64,000 bases of DNA from Pseudomonas sp. GV071 (GTDB lineage: Bacteria > Pseudomonadota > Gammaproteobacteria > Pseudomonadales > Pseudomonadaceae), in NCBI RefSeq assembly GCF_003050835.1, contig NZ_QAOJ01000009.1, positions 1-64,000 of the forward strand. The letters are read 5' to 3'. This document shows positions 15,871 to 23,934 of this stretch, in pieces (the stretch's first letter is position 1; each line of letters begins with the position of its first letter). Under the pieces are notes generated by a model that saw only the letters and a program-made list of their open reading frames with translations, was not told the DNA's origin and searched no databases. The translations under genes were made by a program, and so were the position numbers.

Positions 15871-17070
15871 TCAGGCGCCGTTGACCGCGTGCAGGCCGAC
15901 CGGGGCATCACTGCCACGGCTCAGCGCGGCGCGTTCGCTGCGAAAGTGCGGGAGGATGTGCTCGCCCAGGCGGTAGGTTTCTTCCAGGTGCGGGTAGCCT
16001 GCGAGGAAGAACAAGTCGATGCCCACCGCGTTGTACTCGCGGATGCGCGCCACCACGTTGTCGTAGCTGCCGACCAGTGCCACACCCGGAGGCAAACCGA
16101 TGTAGCCGAAGCCGGACCAGACGTTGGGGTAGATGAAAAAGTCGTCATAGGCCTGGGTTTCGCCTTTCTCGGCGTACTCGTGTTCGAAGCTCAGCTTGCG
16201 TGCCGAACGCAGCCCCGAGTGGGCAGCCAGGGCCTTGACCACGCCTTTGGCCAGGCCTTCGTCGAAGAAGCGTTTGGCCTCGGCGCGGGCTTCTTCCTCG
16301 GTGGGGCGGGTGATCACGTCAATAGACAAGCCGAAGCGAATGCTGTGGTTGCCGTACTTCTGCGCACGGGCTCGCACGTCGTCGATCAAGGCGCGGATAT
16401 CTTCCGGGCGCTCGGCGCGCATCAGGTAGTAATCGGCGTGCTTGGCGGCCAGTTCGCGGGCAGCGTCCGAGGAGCCTGCGGTGCAGATCAGTGGCAACTC
16501 GGCTTTTTTCTGTGGGCCTCGCAGGCCACCGCCTTCGGCTTTGTAGTACTTGCCGGCGTAGTGGAAGTTTTCGTTGTGCCAGTAACCCTTCACCACGTCG
16601 AGGAATTCGCTGGCACGCAGGTAGCGGTCGTCGTGCTCGGTGAAGTCGCCGACCTGACGCTGGATCACTTCCGAACCGCCGTTGATGATGTTCCACACCA
16701 GGCGATTGCGCGAGGCGCGCTGGTAGGTCGCGGCCATTTGTGCAGCGGCGAAAGGCGAGAAGTGGAAGGGTTGGAACGCGGTGACGAATTTCAGCTTGCG
16801 GGTTTCGCGGACCAGTAGCGAGCACACCGTCCACGGCTCTTCGCCGCCCGGCGCGTTGACCATCAACACCCCGCCAAAGCGGTTGATCTCGGCGGCTCGG
16901 GCGATCTGTGCCAGGTAGTCGATATAGGTGAAGTCGTCTTCCGCGTCGAAGGTCGACACGGCGCCGGTGCTATTGGGGTTGTTCGACCAGTCACCGCGGT
17001 TGCGCGGGTCGCCAGGGAGGAACTGGGTTTCGCCATGCAGGGGCAGGCGGGTGAAAAATTCGATGCTCAT
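15871..17070 (-). CDS. FMNH2-dependent monooxygenase, SsuD/LLM class (second)
   Basis: This 399-residue LLM-class flavin monooxygenase starts MSIEFFTRLPLHGETQFLPGD. It carries FVTAFQPFHFSPFAAAQMAATYQRASRNRLVWNIINGG, the core that binds FMN phosphate and substrate in SsuD-like enzymes, and FYNPNVWSGFGY-type C-terminal segments. It is distinct from its neighbour (different length and insertions), so the pair may act on two substrates or two steps. It lies between the periplasmic binding protein gene and the other monooxygenase, all on the minus strand behind a sigma-54 promoter. No flavin reductase is next to them. Confidence 0.84.
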   Translation of the reverse strand: MSIEFFTRLPLHGETQFLPGDPRNRGDWSNNPNSTGAVSTFDAEDDFTYIDYLAQIARAAEINRFGGVLMVNAPGGEEPWTVCSLLVRETRKLKFVTAFQPFHFSPFAAAQMAATYQRASRNRLVWNIINGGSEVIQRQVGDFTEHDDRYLRASEFLDVVKGYWHNENFHYAGKYYKAEGGGLRGPQKKAELPLICTAGSSDAARELAAKHADYYLMRAERPEDIRALIDDVRARAQKYGNHSIRFGLSIDVITRPTEEEARAEAKRFFDEGLAKGVVKALAAHSGLRSARKLSFEHEYAEKGETQAYDDFFIYPNVWSGFGYIGLPPGVALVGSYDNVVARIREYNAVGIDLFFLAGYPHLEETYRLGEHILPHFRSERAALSRGSDAPVGLHAVNGA

Positions 17071-17111
17071 GGGCAGGTCTCGGAAAAATGGAAGAGGGGA
17101 CGCAGCGACCG

Positions 17112-18185
17112 TCAGGGGTTGCTGCTGACTTGGCCTTTAAGGCTCGGCCAGTAGTCTTCCAAGTGCAGGTTGATCAGCGCCTGGTTGGTAAAACGGGTGT
17201 CGAAGGACTGGCTGAGGTCCACTTCGTCGCGGATCAGCTTGTTCTCGAACGCGTAGTGGGACAGCGCCTGGTAGTGGGCTTTGAGCTGCGCGTTGCTCTT
17301 CGGCGCCCAGCGATCTTTCCAGGCCACCGGGTCGCCCTGGTCATCACGGCGCAACACGCTTTCGGCGGTACCGGCTTTGGACGACAGCAGGTAATAGGCG
17401 TCGCGGTTCTGCTCCTGGGAAATCCACCAGGCCGCTTTGATCCAGGCGGTGGCAAGAAGTTGGGTGACTTCGGGGTACTGCTGGATAAAGGTGTCGGTAC
17501 CCCACAGGTCCGAGACCAGGCGCCAGGAGTTGTCGCCCTGTTTGGTCGACCAGATGATCTTGCCGACGCCTTTGTCTTCCAGCGCGTAGGCCTCGCTGAG
17601 CAGCACCGCGGCATCCACTTTGCCGGCAGACACCGCCGCCGCACCCACTTGTGGATTGAGGTTGGCGATTTTGAAATCGGCCAGGCTCAGCTGTTTGCTA
17701 GCGAGGAAGTTAGTGAAGGCGAATTCCCATGGGCGCCCACGGTGCAGGGCGACGCGCTTGCCTTTGAGGTCTTCGATGCTGGTGGCCGTGGAACCGGCTG
17801 GCACCACCAGGTACACGTTGTTGCCGCTGCCGCCAGGCACGATCAGTTTGCCCGGCACACCGCCAGCGCCACCGATGACCGAAGGTAGGTCGCCACGCAC
17901 GGCGAAGTCGATGCTGTTGTTGGTGAAGCCTTCATTGATCTGCGGCCCGGCGCCGGCGTGGGGCAGGGCGATCCAGTGGAGCTTGATGCCTTGTTTGGCC
18001 AGCTCCTGTTCCAGCCAGCCTTCCTCGATCACACGGCCGGGAATGCCACCAAAGGTCGGTTTGCCGCCCTGGGTGTAGGCCACGATGGCGATCTTCACCG
18101 AGCTCGGTTGTTCTGCTGCCAGCACACTCAGGCTGACGGCCAGGGTGGCCAACGCCGTCAGGCTGCTACGCCAAAGTCTGTTCAT
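17112..18185 (-). CDS. Periplasmic sulfonate-type ABC transporter binding protein
   Basis: This 357-residue secreted protein starts MNRLWRSSLTALATLAVSLSVLAAE, a Sec signal cleaved near residue 24. The mature part has SsuA/TauA-like blocks: VKIAIVAYTQGGKPTF, NNSIDFAVRGDLPSVIGG, DLKGKRVALHRGRPWEFAFTNFLASK and AAVSAGKVDAAVLLSEAYALE. It probably captures an organosulfonate or related compound. ATG 18185 has GGAGAG eight bases upstream. It is the first gene of the operon, about 30 bases after the predicted sigma-54 transcription start. Permease and ATPase genes are absent here; a sulfonate-type importer occurs at 62-64 kb. Confidence 0.85.
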   Translation of the reverse strand: MNRLWRSSLTALATLAVSLSVLAAEQPSSVKIAIVAYTQGGKPTFGGIPGRVIEEGWLEQELAKQGIKLHWIALPHAGAGPQINEGFTNNSIDFAVRGDLPSVIGGAGGVPGKLIVPGGSGNNVYLVVPAGSTATSIEDLKGKRVALHRGRPWEFAFTNFLASKQLSLADFKIANLNPQVGAAAVSAGKVDAAVLLSEAYALEDKGVGKIIWSTKQGDNSWRLVSDLWGTDTFIQQYPEVTQLLATAWIKAAWWISQEQNRDAYYLLSSKAGTAESVLRRDDQGDPVAWKDRWAPKSNAQLKAHYQALSHYAFENKLIRDEVDLSQSFDTRFTNQALINLHLEDYWPSLKGQVSSNP

Positions 18186-18228
18186 GTCGCTCTCCTTTCG
18201 GCGGAACATCCGCGCTTTACAGGCAGAC

Positions 18229-18244
18229 AGCAGAATGCATGCCA
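18229..18244 (-). promoter_or_regulatory. Sigma-54 promoter of the organosulfur operon
   Basis: On the minus strand the sequence is TGGCATGCATTCTGCT. It has GG and GC exactly 10 bases apart and matches the -24/-12 consensus TGGCACG-N4-TTGCW at most positions. It lies 44 bases before the binding-protein ATG. The divergent gene encodes a sigma-54 activator, which fits its use. Confidence 0.75.
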
Positions 18245-18468
18245 GGCGCTGCAGGCCTTGTATTAGCTGGGTTTGGCGGGTTTTTAAGCTATTGCCGATG
18301 GGGCTCTTGCTGTTGCCTGGGCAGCCGCTGCTGGCCGATTGCTGCTCCAGCAGCAGCGTTTAACCAATAGATGCAAATCGAATATATAAAGATTAATTAA
18401 TAATTTTTGGATCTATGTTGCCTTCGTGCATGATTGCCGCCAGCGCCCTTTGCCCGCAGGTATGCACT

Positions 18469-19569
18469 ATGTCGTTGCTCACTCATCCCAACGCCCGCGA
18501 ACTGACCAAGTCGGTACGCGCCACCGTGCTGGTTTTCAAGGACCCCCGTTCGCAGGAGTTGCTCAGCCGCATCGAACGCCTGGCGCCGAGCGAGGCCAAT
18601 GCGTTGATTATCGGCGAGACCGGTACCGGTAAAGAGCTGGTGGCGCGGCATATCCATAACCTCAGCAATCGCAGCAAAGAACCCTTTGTTGCGGTGAACT
18701 GCGGCGCCTTTGCTGAAACCCTGGTGGAGAGCGAGCTGTTCGGCCATGAGAAAGGCGCCTTCACCGGCGCCACCAGCAGCAAGGCCGGCTGGTTCGAAGC
18801 GGCCAAGGGCGGCACGCTGTTTCTCGATGAAATCGGCGACCTGCCGCTGAACATGCAGGTGAAGTTGTTGCGCGTGCTGCAGGAACGCGAAGTAGTGCGC
18901 CTGGGCTCACGCACGCCCATCCCGATCAATGTGCGCCTGGTGGCTGCCACCAACGTCAACCTCGCCGACGCGGTGGTGGCCGGGCATTTCCGCGAAGACC
19001 TGTTCTACCGTCTGCATGTGGCCACCATCCGCCTGCCGCCACTGCGCGAACGCCCGGGCGACATCATGCCGCTGGCCGAGTTTTTCATGGAAGAACACTG
19101 CCAGCGCTTGGGTTATAAACGCGCCAGCCTGAGCGTCGAGGCCGAACACAAACTGCTGAACCATAGTTGGCCAGGCAACATCCGCGAGCTGGAAAACGCC
19201 ATTCACCACGCCTTGCTGGTGTGCCGTAACGAGCGGGTGCAGCCCAATGACTTACACCTGGTCGACATGCGCACCGCTGGCATACGCCACGACGCACCGC
19301 CGTCTCAAGCGATCAGCCACAGCCCGGCCGTGGCGGCAGCGGCGCCGGTAGACCTGGAGACGGCGCTGACCGCGCTGTTCGAGCAGAACCTGCCGGACCT
19401 GTATGAGCACATTGAAGAGACGGTGTTTCGCACCGCCTACCGCTTCTGCCACGGCAACCAGTTGCAGACCGGCCGCCTGCTGAATATCAGCCGCAACATC
19501 GTCCGTGCGCGGCTGGAAAAGATCGGCGAAATCGCCCCGTCGGCACCGCGGGTCGGCAGTCTGGGGTAG
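18469..19569 (+). CDS. Sigma-54-dependent activator without receiver domain (SfnR-like)
   Basis: This 366-residue enhancer-binding protein consists of an AAA+ domain (Walker A GETGTGKE near residue 49, the sigma-54 contact loop ESELFGHEKGAFTGA near 90-104, Walker B GTLFLDEIGDL near 118) and a C-terminal Fis-type helix-turn-helix (GNQLQTGRLLNISRNIVRARLEKIG). There is no N-terminal sensory domain, as in SfnR and similar activators of sulfone and sulfonate genes, so control is probably by its own level. ATG 18469 is used because upstream residues are not family-like. It is divergent from the sigma-54 operon it probably controls. Confidence 0.85.
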   Translation: MSLLTHPNARELTKSVRATVLVFKDPRSQELLSRIERLAPSEANALIIGETGTGKELVARHIHNLSNRSKEPFVAVNCGAFAETLVESELFGHEKGAFTGATSSKAGWFEAAKGGTLFLDEIGDLPLNMQVKLLRVLQEREVVRLGSRTPIPINVRLVAATNVNLADAVVAGHFREDLFYRLHVATIRLPPLRERPGDIMPLAEFFMEEHCQRLGYKRASLSVEAEHKLLNHSWPGNIRELENAIHHALLVCRNERVQPNDLHLVDMRTAGIRHDAPPSQAISHSPAVAAAAPVDLETALTALFEQNLPDLYEHIEETVFRTAYRFCHGNQLQTGRLLNISRNIVRARLEKIGEIAPSAPRVGSLG

Positions 19570-19574
19570 GGCGC

Positions 19575-20378
19575 TTAAAGCGCTGGCAAGTCGAAGAACG
19601 CGCGGGCACACGCGGTGGTATGGGCGGCCAAGTGTTCGGGCGTTTCTTCGCGATGCCGAGCCACTTCATTGAGCACTTCCAGCAGATACGCCGGTTCGTT
19701 GCGACCATTCTTCGGCTTCGGTCGCAAGGTGCGCGGCAGCAGGTAGGGCGCATCGCTTTCCAGCATCAGACGGCCCACTGGAATTTCCTTCACCAGCGGA
19801 TGCAGGTGGGTGCCGCGGCGCTCATCGCAAATCCAGCCGGTGATGCCGATGTGCAGGTCCTGATCGAGGTAGCTGAACAGCGCACGTTTCTCCCCGGTGA
19901 AGCAATGCACTACGGCGGCCGGCAAGCGGTCGCGGTAGTCACGGAGGATTTCCAGCAGGCGCTGGTTGGCGTCGCGCTCATGCAGAAACACCGGCATCTG
20001 CAATTCCACCGCCAGCGCCAGCTGTTCTTCCAGGGCTTTTTCTTGCTGTGGACGTGGCGAGAAATCACGGTTGAAATCCAGCCCACATTCGCCCACCGCG
20101 CGCACCGAGCTCTCTTTTAATAGCGCCCGCAATTGCGTGGCGCTGCTGCTGGTCCAACTGCTGGCGTCGTGGGGGTGAACCCCGGCGGTGCTGAACAAGC
20201 GGGTGCCATGCTCATCGGTTTGCCGGCACAGGTTCAGGGCTTTTTCGCTGCCCTCCAGGCTGGTGCCGGTCAGCAGCAGTTGGCAGACACCGGCCTCGTA
20301 AGCCCGGGCGAGCACTGCTTCATAGTTCTGGGCAAAGCTGTCGTGGGTCAGATTGACGCCAATGTCGATGAGTTGCAT
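19575..20378 (-). CDS. TatD-family metal-dependent hydrolase
   Basis: This 267-residue TIM-barrel protein starts MQLIDIGVNLTHDSF and has the TatD blocks STAGVHPHDA, VGECGLDFNRDFSPRPQQEKALEEQLALA, PVFLHERDA, AVVHCFTGEK, GITGWICDERRG and LMLESDAPYLLPRTL. The His and Glu/Asp metal ligands are present, except that the first motif reads GVNLTH rather than DxHxH, as in the TatD/YcfH-like subset of the family. Family members are DNases or 3'-exonucleases acting on DNA or RNA ends. It converges with the activator gene, with five bases between stops. Confidence 0.87.
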   Translation of the reverse strand: MQLIDIGVNLTHDSFAQNYEAVLARAYEAGVCQLLLTGTSLEGSEKALNLCRQTDEHGTRLFSTAGVHPHDASSWTSSSATQLRALLKESSVRAVGECGLDFNRDFSPRPQQEKALEEQLALAVELQMPVFLHERDANQRLLEILRDYRDRLPAAVVHCFTGEKRALFSYLDQDLHIGITGWICDERRGTHLHPLVKEIPVGRLMLESDAPYLLPRTLRPKPKNGRNEPAYLLEVLNEVARHREETPEHLAAHTTACARAFFDLPAL

Positions 20379-20647
20379 GGTGCTACCTCACTGCGAAGCG
20401 GTGCAGCTTAGCATCTCCGTGGTCGTATCTATAAAGCTATAAAATACAATCAGTTATGGCGTGTTGTTAAAGCGGTTACAGACTTTGGCTGGCATCCCGC
20501 TGCCAGCTGTGCGACCCTCCGCGCCCTTTTTGCCAGGGAACTAGCCACTCTTCACTGGGGAACTAGTCCTTGGACCCGCCACTCTGAGGCGATCGGAATT
20601 TTACGGTGACCGCTGCCAGCCCCTCTGGCCCGGCACCTGGAGATTGA

Positions 20648-22066
20648 ATGACGCGTGTCTTGCTGCTCCTACTCAGCCTGCTGTTGCTGCCCTTGCCGGC
20701 GGCTGCACGCCTGGCCGGGCCTCAGGAAGGCTGGCAGCACCCGAGCGAGGTCCGTGACCTGAGCAAAATCCGCAGCAGCGGGGTCTTGCGGGTACTGGTC
20801 AACCAGAGTCGCAACAGCTCCGGTGAAGTCAAAGGCCAGGCCATCGGCCTGGAATACCACCGCCTGAAAGCCTTCGAGCAATACCTCAATCGCAATGCCC
20901 ATGATGGTCGCCCGCTGACCCTCAAGATCATCCCCAAAGCCAAAGACCAACTGCTCAGCGCCCTGCAGCGCGGCGAGGGCGACTTGGTGGTGCCCGGCGA
21001 GCTGCTCAACGCCCGCAGCGGCCAGGACGTGAGTCCGAGCATGGCGATTCGCGCCCACGTGCCGTTGGTATTGGTCGGCCGCCAGGGCAACAAGCGTTAT
21101 CAGCGTATCGAGCAACTGGCCGGTCGCAGCCTGGCCTTGCCGGCAGGCAGTGCGGCGGCCGAGGCGCTGGAAGAGATCAACCAGCACCTGGCGCTGCGCA
21201 AGCTGCCGCCGATCAGCATCGAATGGGTCGACCCGAGCCTGGCCGTGGAAGACGTGCTGGAAATGGTCGAAGCCGGCATCTTTCCCTATACCGCCGTGGA
21301 ACTGCCGATTGCCGAGCGCTGGAGCAAGGTCATGCCCAAGCTGCGGATCGAACGGCAACTGGTGCTTACCGAGCAGGGCGACATCAATTGGTTCGTGCGC
21401 CCGGACGCGCCGATGCTGCGCGCCGCCATCGACCGTTTTCTCAGCGGTTACAGCAGCCCCACCGACCAGGATGTAGCGTTTCAGCGCATCTACCGGCGCC
21501 TGTACAAGGTGCATTACCCGCTGGACCGCGGTGATCGCCAGCGCCTGGAAAAAGTCCGCCCGGTGCTGCAACGCTATGGCGACGAGCAAGACATCGACTG
21601 GCTGGCCCTGGCCGCGCTGGCTTTTAAAGAGTCCACCCTCAACCCGGCCGCGCGGGGCAGCGGCGGCGCCACCGGCCTGATGCAGATCACCCCGGCCGCC
21701 GCCCGCAGCGTTGGTATCAGCGACGTGAAGGGCCTGGAGGGCAACGTACAGGCCAGCGCCAAGTACCTCGCGCGCATCCGCCGCAACTTCTTCAACAGCG
21801 CGCAGATCAACGAGCGCGAGCGCATGGCCTTCGTCCTGGCCGCCTACAACCTCGGCCCGCAACGGGTACAAGGCTTCCGCGCAGAAGCCCGGCGGCGTGG
21901 CCTGAATGCCAACCAGTGGTTCTTTCAGGTCGAACGAATTGCCATGGAGCAGGTAGGAATGGGCGTAGTCAGCTACGTTAATGCGGTGAACAAGTACTAC
22001 CTGGCCTATGACCGAGAGCGCGAGCAGTTGGTGCCTAAGGGCAAAGTGGCAAGTTCCAAGAAGTGA
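20648..22066 (+). CDS. MltF-like lytic transglycosylase with solute-binding domain
   Basis: This 472-residue exported protein has a signal peptide (MTRVLLLLLSLLLLPLPAAA), an SBP_bac_3 domain (DLSKIRSSGVLRVLVNQSRNSS to about residue 270) and a C-terminal SLT lytic transglycosylase domain. The catalytic Glu is in LAALAFKESTLNP near residue 328, followed by GATGLMQITPAAA and YNLGPQRVQ. It cleaves peptidoglycan glycan strands. It is related to MltF but shorter, and is probably a paralogue. ATG 20648 has GGAGA upstream. It stands alone, with a 140-bp palindromic element starting three bases after its stop. Confidence 0.87.
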   Translation: MTRVLLLLLSLLLLPLPAAARLAGPQEGWQHPSEVRDLSKIRSSGVLRVLVNQSRNSSGEVKGQAIGLEYHRLKAFEQYLNRNAHDGRPLTLKIIPKAKDQLLSALQRGEGDLVVPGELLNARSGQDVSPSMAIRAHVPLVLVGRQGNKRYQRIEQLAGRSLALPAGSAAAEALEEINQHLALRKLPPISIEWVDPSLAVEDVLEMVEAGIFPYTAVELPIAERWSKVMPKLRIERQLVLTEQGDINWFVRPDAPMLRAAIDRFLSGYSSPTDQDVAFQRIYRRLYKVHYPLDRGDRQRLEKVRPVLQRYGDEQDIDWLALAALAFKESTLNPAARGSGGATGLMQITPAAARSVGISDVKGLEGNVQASAKYLARIRRNFFNSAQINERERMAFVLAAYNLGPQRVQGFRAEARRRGLNANQWFFQVERIAMEQVGMGVVSYVNAVNKYYLAYDREREQLVPKGKVASSKK

Positions 22067-22068
22067 CG

Positions 22069-22208
22069 CAGACCGTGTGAATACTACTGCGCGCGGTTTA
22101 GCGGCGTTAAACACAGGCGAAAAATGCTCATTGACTACGTGTCAACTGCGCTTTTTCGCCTGTGTTTGCCTTGCTAAACCTTCGCTCGCTACGTTTTCAC
22201 ACGGTCTG
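22069..22208. mobile_element. 140-bp near-palindromic element (MITE-like)
   Basis: The left arm from 22069 (CAGACCGTGTGAA...) and the right arm ending at 22208 (...TTCACACGGTCTG) are imperfect reverse complements over about 65 bases, sharing GGTTTAGC, AAACACAGGCGAAAAA and TTGAC. The centre is a few bases near 22137. The element carries no gene and no obvious target duplication. Size and perfect outer ends suggest a non-autonomous miniature element or a large protective hairpin for the upstream mRNA. Confidence 0.65.
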
Positions 22209-22331
22209 GAGAGAGGTTTTGTTATCTAATTTATCGATAAGTATTAACCGAAAATGCCGCTAGTCGTATCGATATTATTATTTAAACTACGCCCACCAAC
22301 ACCTACTAAGCCTCCCATTAAGGAATGCACC

Positions 22332-22766
22332 ATGAACAAACTGATCAACACCGTACTGGCTACCCGCGCTGGCTTCGGCATCACCATCCTGCGCGTGATC
22401 ACCGGTCTGACCTTCGCCTCCCACGGCTCGCAAAAGCTCTTCGGTCTGTTCGGCGGCTACGGCCTGGAAGGCACTGGTCAGTGGATGGCGAGCATCGGCA
22501 TCACCCCGGGTTACCTGATGGCCCTGCTGGCCGGTAGCGCTGAATTCTTTGGCGGTCTGGCCCTGGTAATCGGCCTGCTGGTTCGCCCGGCTGCTGCCTC
22601 GCTGATCGTCGCCATGCTGGTGGCAATTTTCGCGGTGCACATCGGCAATGGCTTCTTCATGGCCACCAACGGCTTTGAATACGCCCTGATCCTGGCCACC
22701 ATCAGCGCTGCGCTGCTGGTAGAAGGCGCCGGCAAGTTCTCCCTGGATCGCAAAATCGCTGGTTGA
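22332..22766 (+). CDS. DoxX-family membrane protein
   Basis: This 144-residue four-helix inner-membrane protein has the DoxX pattern ATRAGFGITILRVITGLTFASHGSQKLFGLFGGYGLEGTGQWMASIG near the N terminus, followed by LAGSAEFFGGLALVIGLLVRPAAASLIVAMLVAIFAVH. The function of most DoxX proteins is unknown; some act with quinones or in thiol and oxidant stress. ATG 22332 has AAGGAA upstream. The upstream 120 bases are AT-rich, including TTATCGATAAGTATTAA, and probably contain the promoter. A strong terminator follows. Confidence 0.85.
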   Translation: MNKLINTVLATRAGFGITILRVITGLTFASHGSQKLFGLFGGYGLEGTGQWMASIGITPGYLMALLAGSAEFFGGLALVIGLLVRPAAASLIVAMLVAIFAVHIGNGFFMATNGFEYALILATISAALLVEGAGKFSLDRKIAG

Positions 22767-22777
22767 TCAGCTGCCAT

Positions 22778-22808
22778 AAAAAAGCCCCGCCTGGTGCGGG
22801 GCTTTTTT
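22778..22808. terminator. Bidirectional rho-independent terminator
   Basis: The stem GCCCCGC / GCGGGGC has a 5-base loop, six A on the left and six T on the right. It ends the DoxX transcript on the plus strand and the lipA-lif transcript on the minus strand. Confidence 0.92.
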
Positions 22809-22847
22809 GTGCGTGGTAACTCGGAAGGTGTAGAAGCGGCACCAACC

Positions 22848-23867
22848 CTAATTACTCGCCGACAACTCCACCGCTGCGTCTAGCCGCAGCCGTTCGTTTT
22901 CGTTGAATTGCTCGTTTGCCAATTGCTGGATGGCGGCTTGTTTGTCGCCGTCGCTCAGGCCTTTCTGGTTTTCGATCTGTGCTTTGGCGGCGGCGAAGGT
23001 GGTGACGCGCTGTTTCCAGCCAGCGCGTTGCTGGTCGAGGGTTTCCAGGCGGCTAGTGGCTTCGGCGCCAACCAGTTGCTGGCGCAAGGCCCGTACTTGT
23101 TCGGCACTGGCACCCTCGGCGCGCAGTTGCTCGGTTTGTGTGTGCAGTTCGTTTTGCAATTGCGGCAGTACGCTTTCCTGCAACTCTTCCGGCAGGCTGG
23201 CGCGCAGTTGGTCCATGGCCACGCCTTTGGCGGTAGCGTCGAGTTTGTCGTCGTGCTGGATGGCCAGGCGCTGCAGGGTGAATTGGTTGTAGGCCTCTTC
23301 GCCGGCGAAGAAGGCTTGGTGCGCTTCAGCGCTGAACAGTCGCGCGCGCAGGGCTTGCACGGCGCTTTCGCGTTGGCGCAGGGCGTCGAGGTTGGCCATT
23401 TGCGGCAGGTCACGCTCCAACTGCACCAGGTCGCGCTTGTAGTCGAGGTACTGGGTCAGCAGGGTTTGCGCCTGCTCTTGCGCGGGTTGCGGCAGTTGGC
23501 TGGCGATGTACGCACGCAGGCGTTTGACGCTGTCTTTCAGCGACTCCTCACCGTAGGAGCTGAGGAAGTAATCGAAGATGTGGCGGATGTCGGCAGTAAT
23601 CAGCAGGTTGCCGGCGCCGTCGACCTGAAAGCTGCCGTCCACTTGCGTGCCTTTGAACGACGAAGGCAGGGGCGCGAGGGTGGCGGGCAGGGCGGCGATC
23701 TGTGGGGCGACCAAATCGGCAGCAGGCTTGGAAGCAGCCGCTGGCAGTGGTTTTTTCACGGCGCTGGTCACAGCAGGTTCTGCGGCGTTTTCCAGGGGTT
23801 GCAGGTAGAGCATCACCGCCACGCAGACGGCAAAGGAAACGGGCAGCAACAGCAGCAGTTTTTTCAT
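22848..23867 (-). CDS. lif: Lipase-specific foldase (lipase chaperone)
   Basis: This 339-residue inner-membrane-anchored periplasmic chaperone has an N-terminal anchor (KLLLLLPVSFAVCVAVMLYLQP), an Ala/Pro-rich linker to about residue 65, and the foldase signature RHIFDYFLSSYGEESL near 95-110. A long helical domain rich in Gln, Glu and Arg follows. It helps the secreted lipase LipA reach its active fold. It lies 67 bases downstream of lipA on the same strand, the classic arrangement for family I.1 lipases. Confidence 0.92.
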   Translation of the reverse strand: MKKLLLLLPVSFAVCVAVMLYLQPLENAAEPAVTSAVKKPLPAAASKPAADLVAPQIAALPATLAPLPSSFKGTQVDGSFQVDGAGNLLITADIRHIFDYFLSSYGEESLKDSVKRLRAYIASQLPQPAQEQAQTLLTQYLDYKRDLVQLERDLPQMANLDALRQRESAVQALRARLFSAEAHQAFFAGEEAYNQFTLQRLAIQHDDKLDATAKGVAMDQLRASLPEELQESVLPQLQNELHTQTEQLRAEGASAEQVRALRQQLVGAEATSRLETLDQQRAGWKQRVTTFAAAKAQIENQKGLSDGDKQAAIQQLANEQFNENERLRLDAAVELSASN

Positions 23868-23934
23868 CGGTGTTCGCTCCAGCCGGTGGACCTGATGGCT
23901 GAGCCCATTGCGGGCTCAGCCATTGTCAAAGGCC

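Noticed and set aside
20669..22114. A 481-codon minus-strand frame opposite the transglycosylase gene
   Set aside because: It extends into the palindromic element and matches no family; the plus-strand gene has a signal peptide and catalytic motif.
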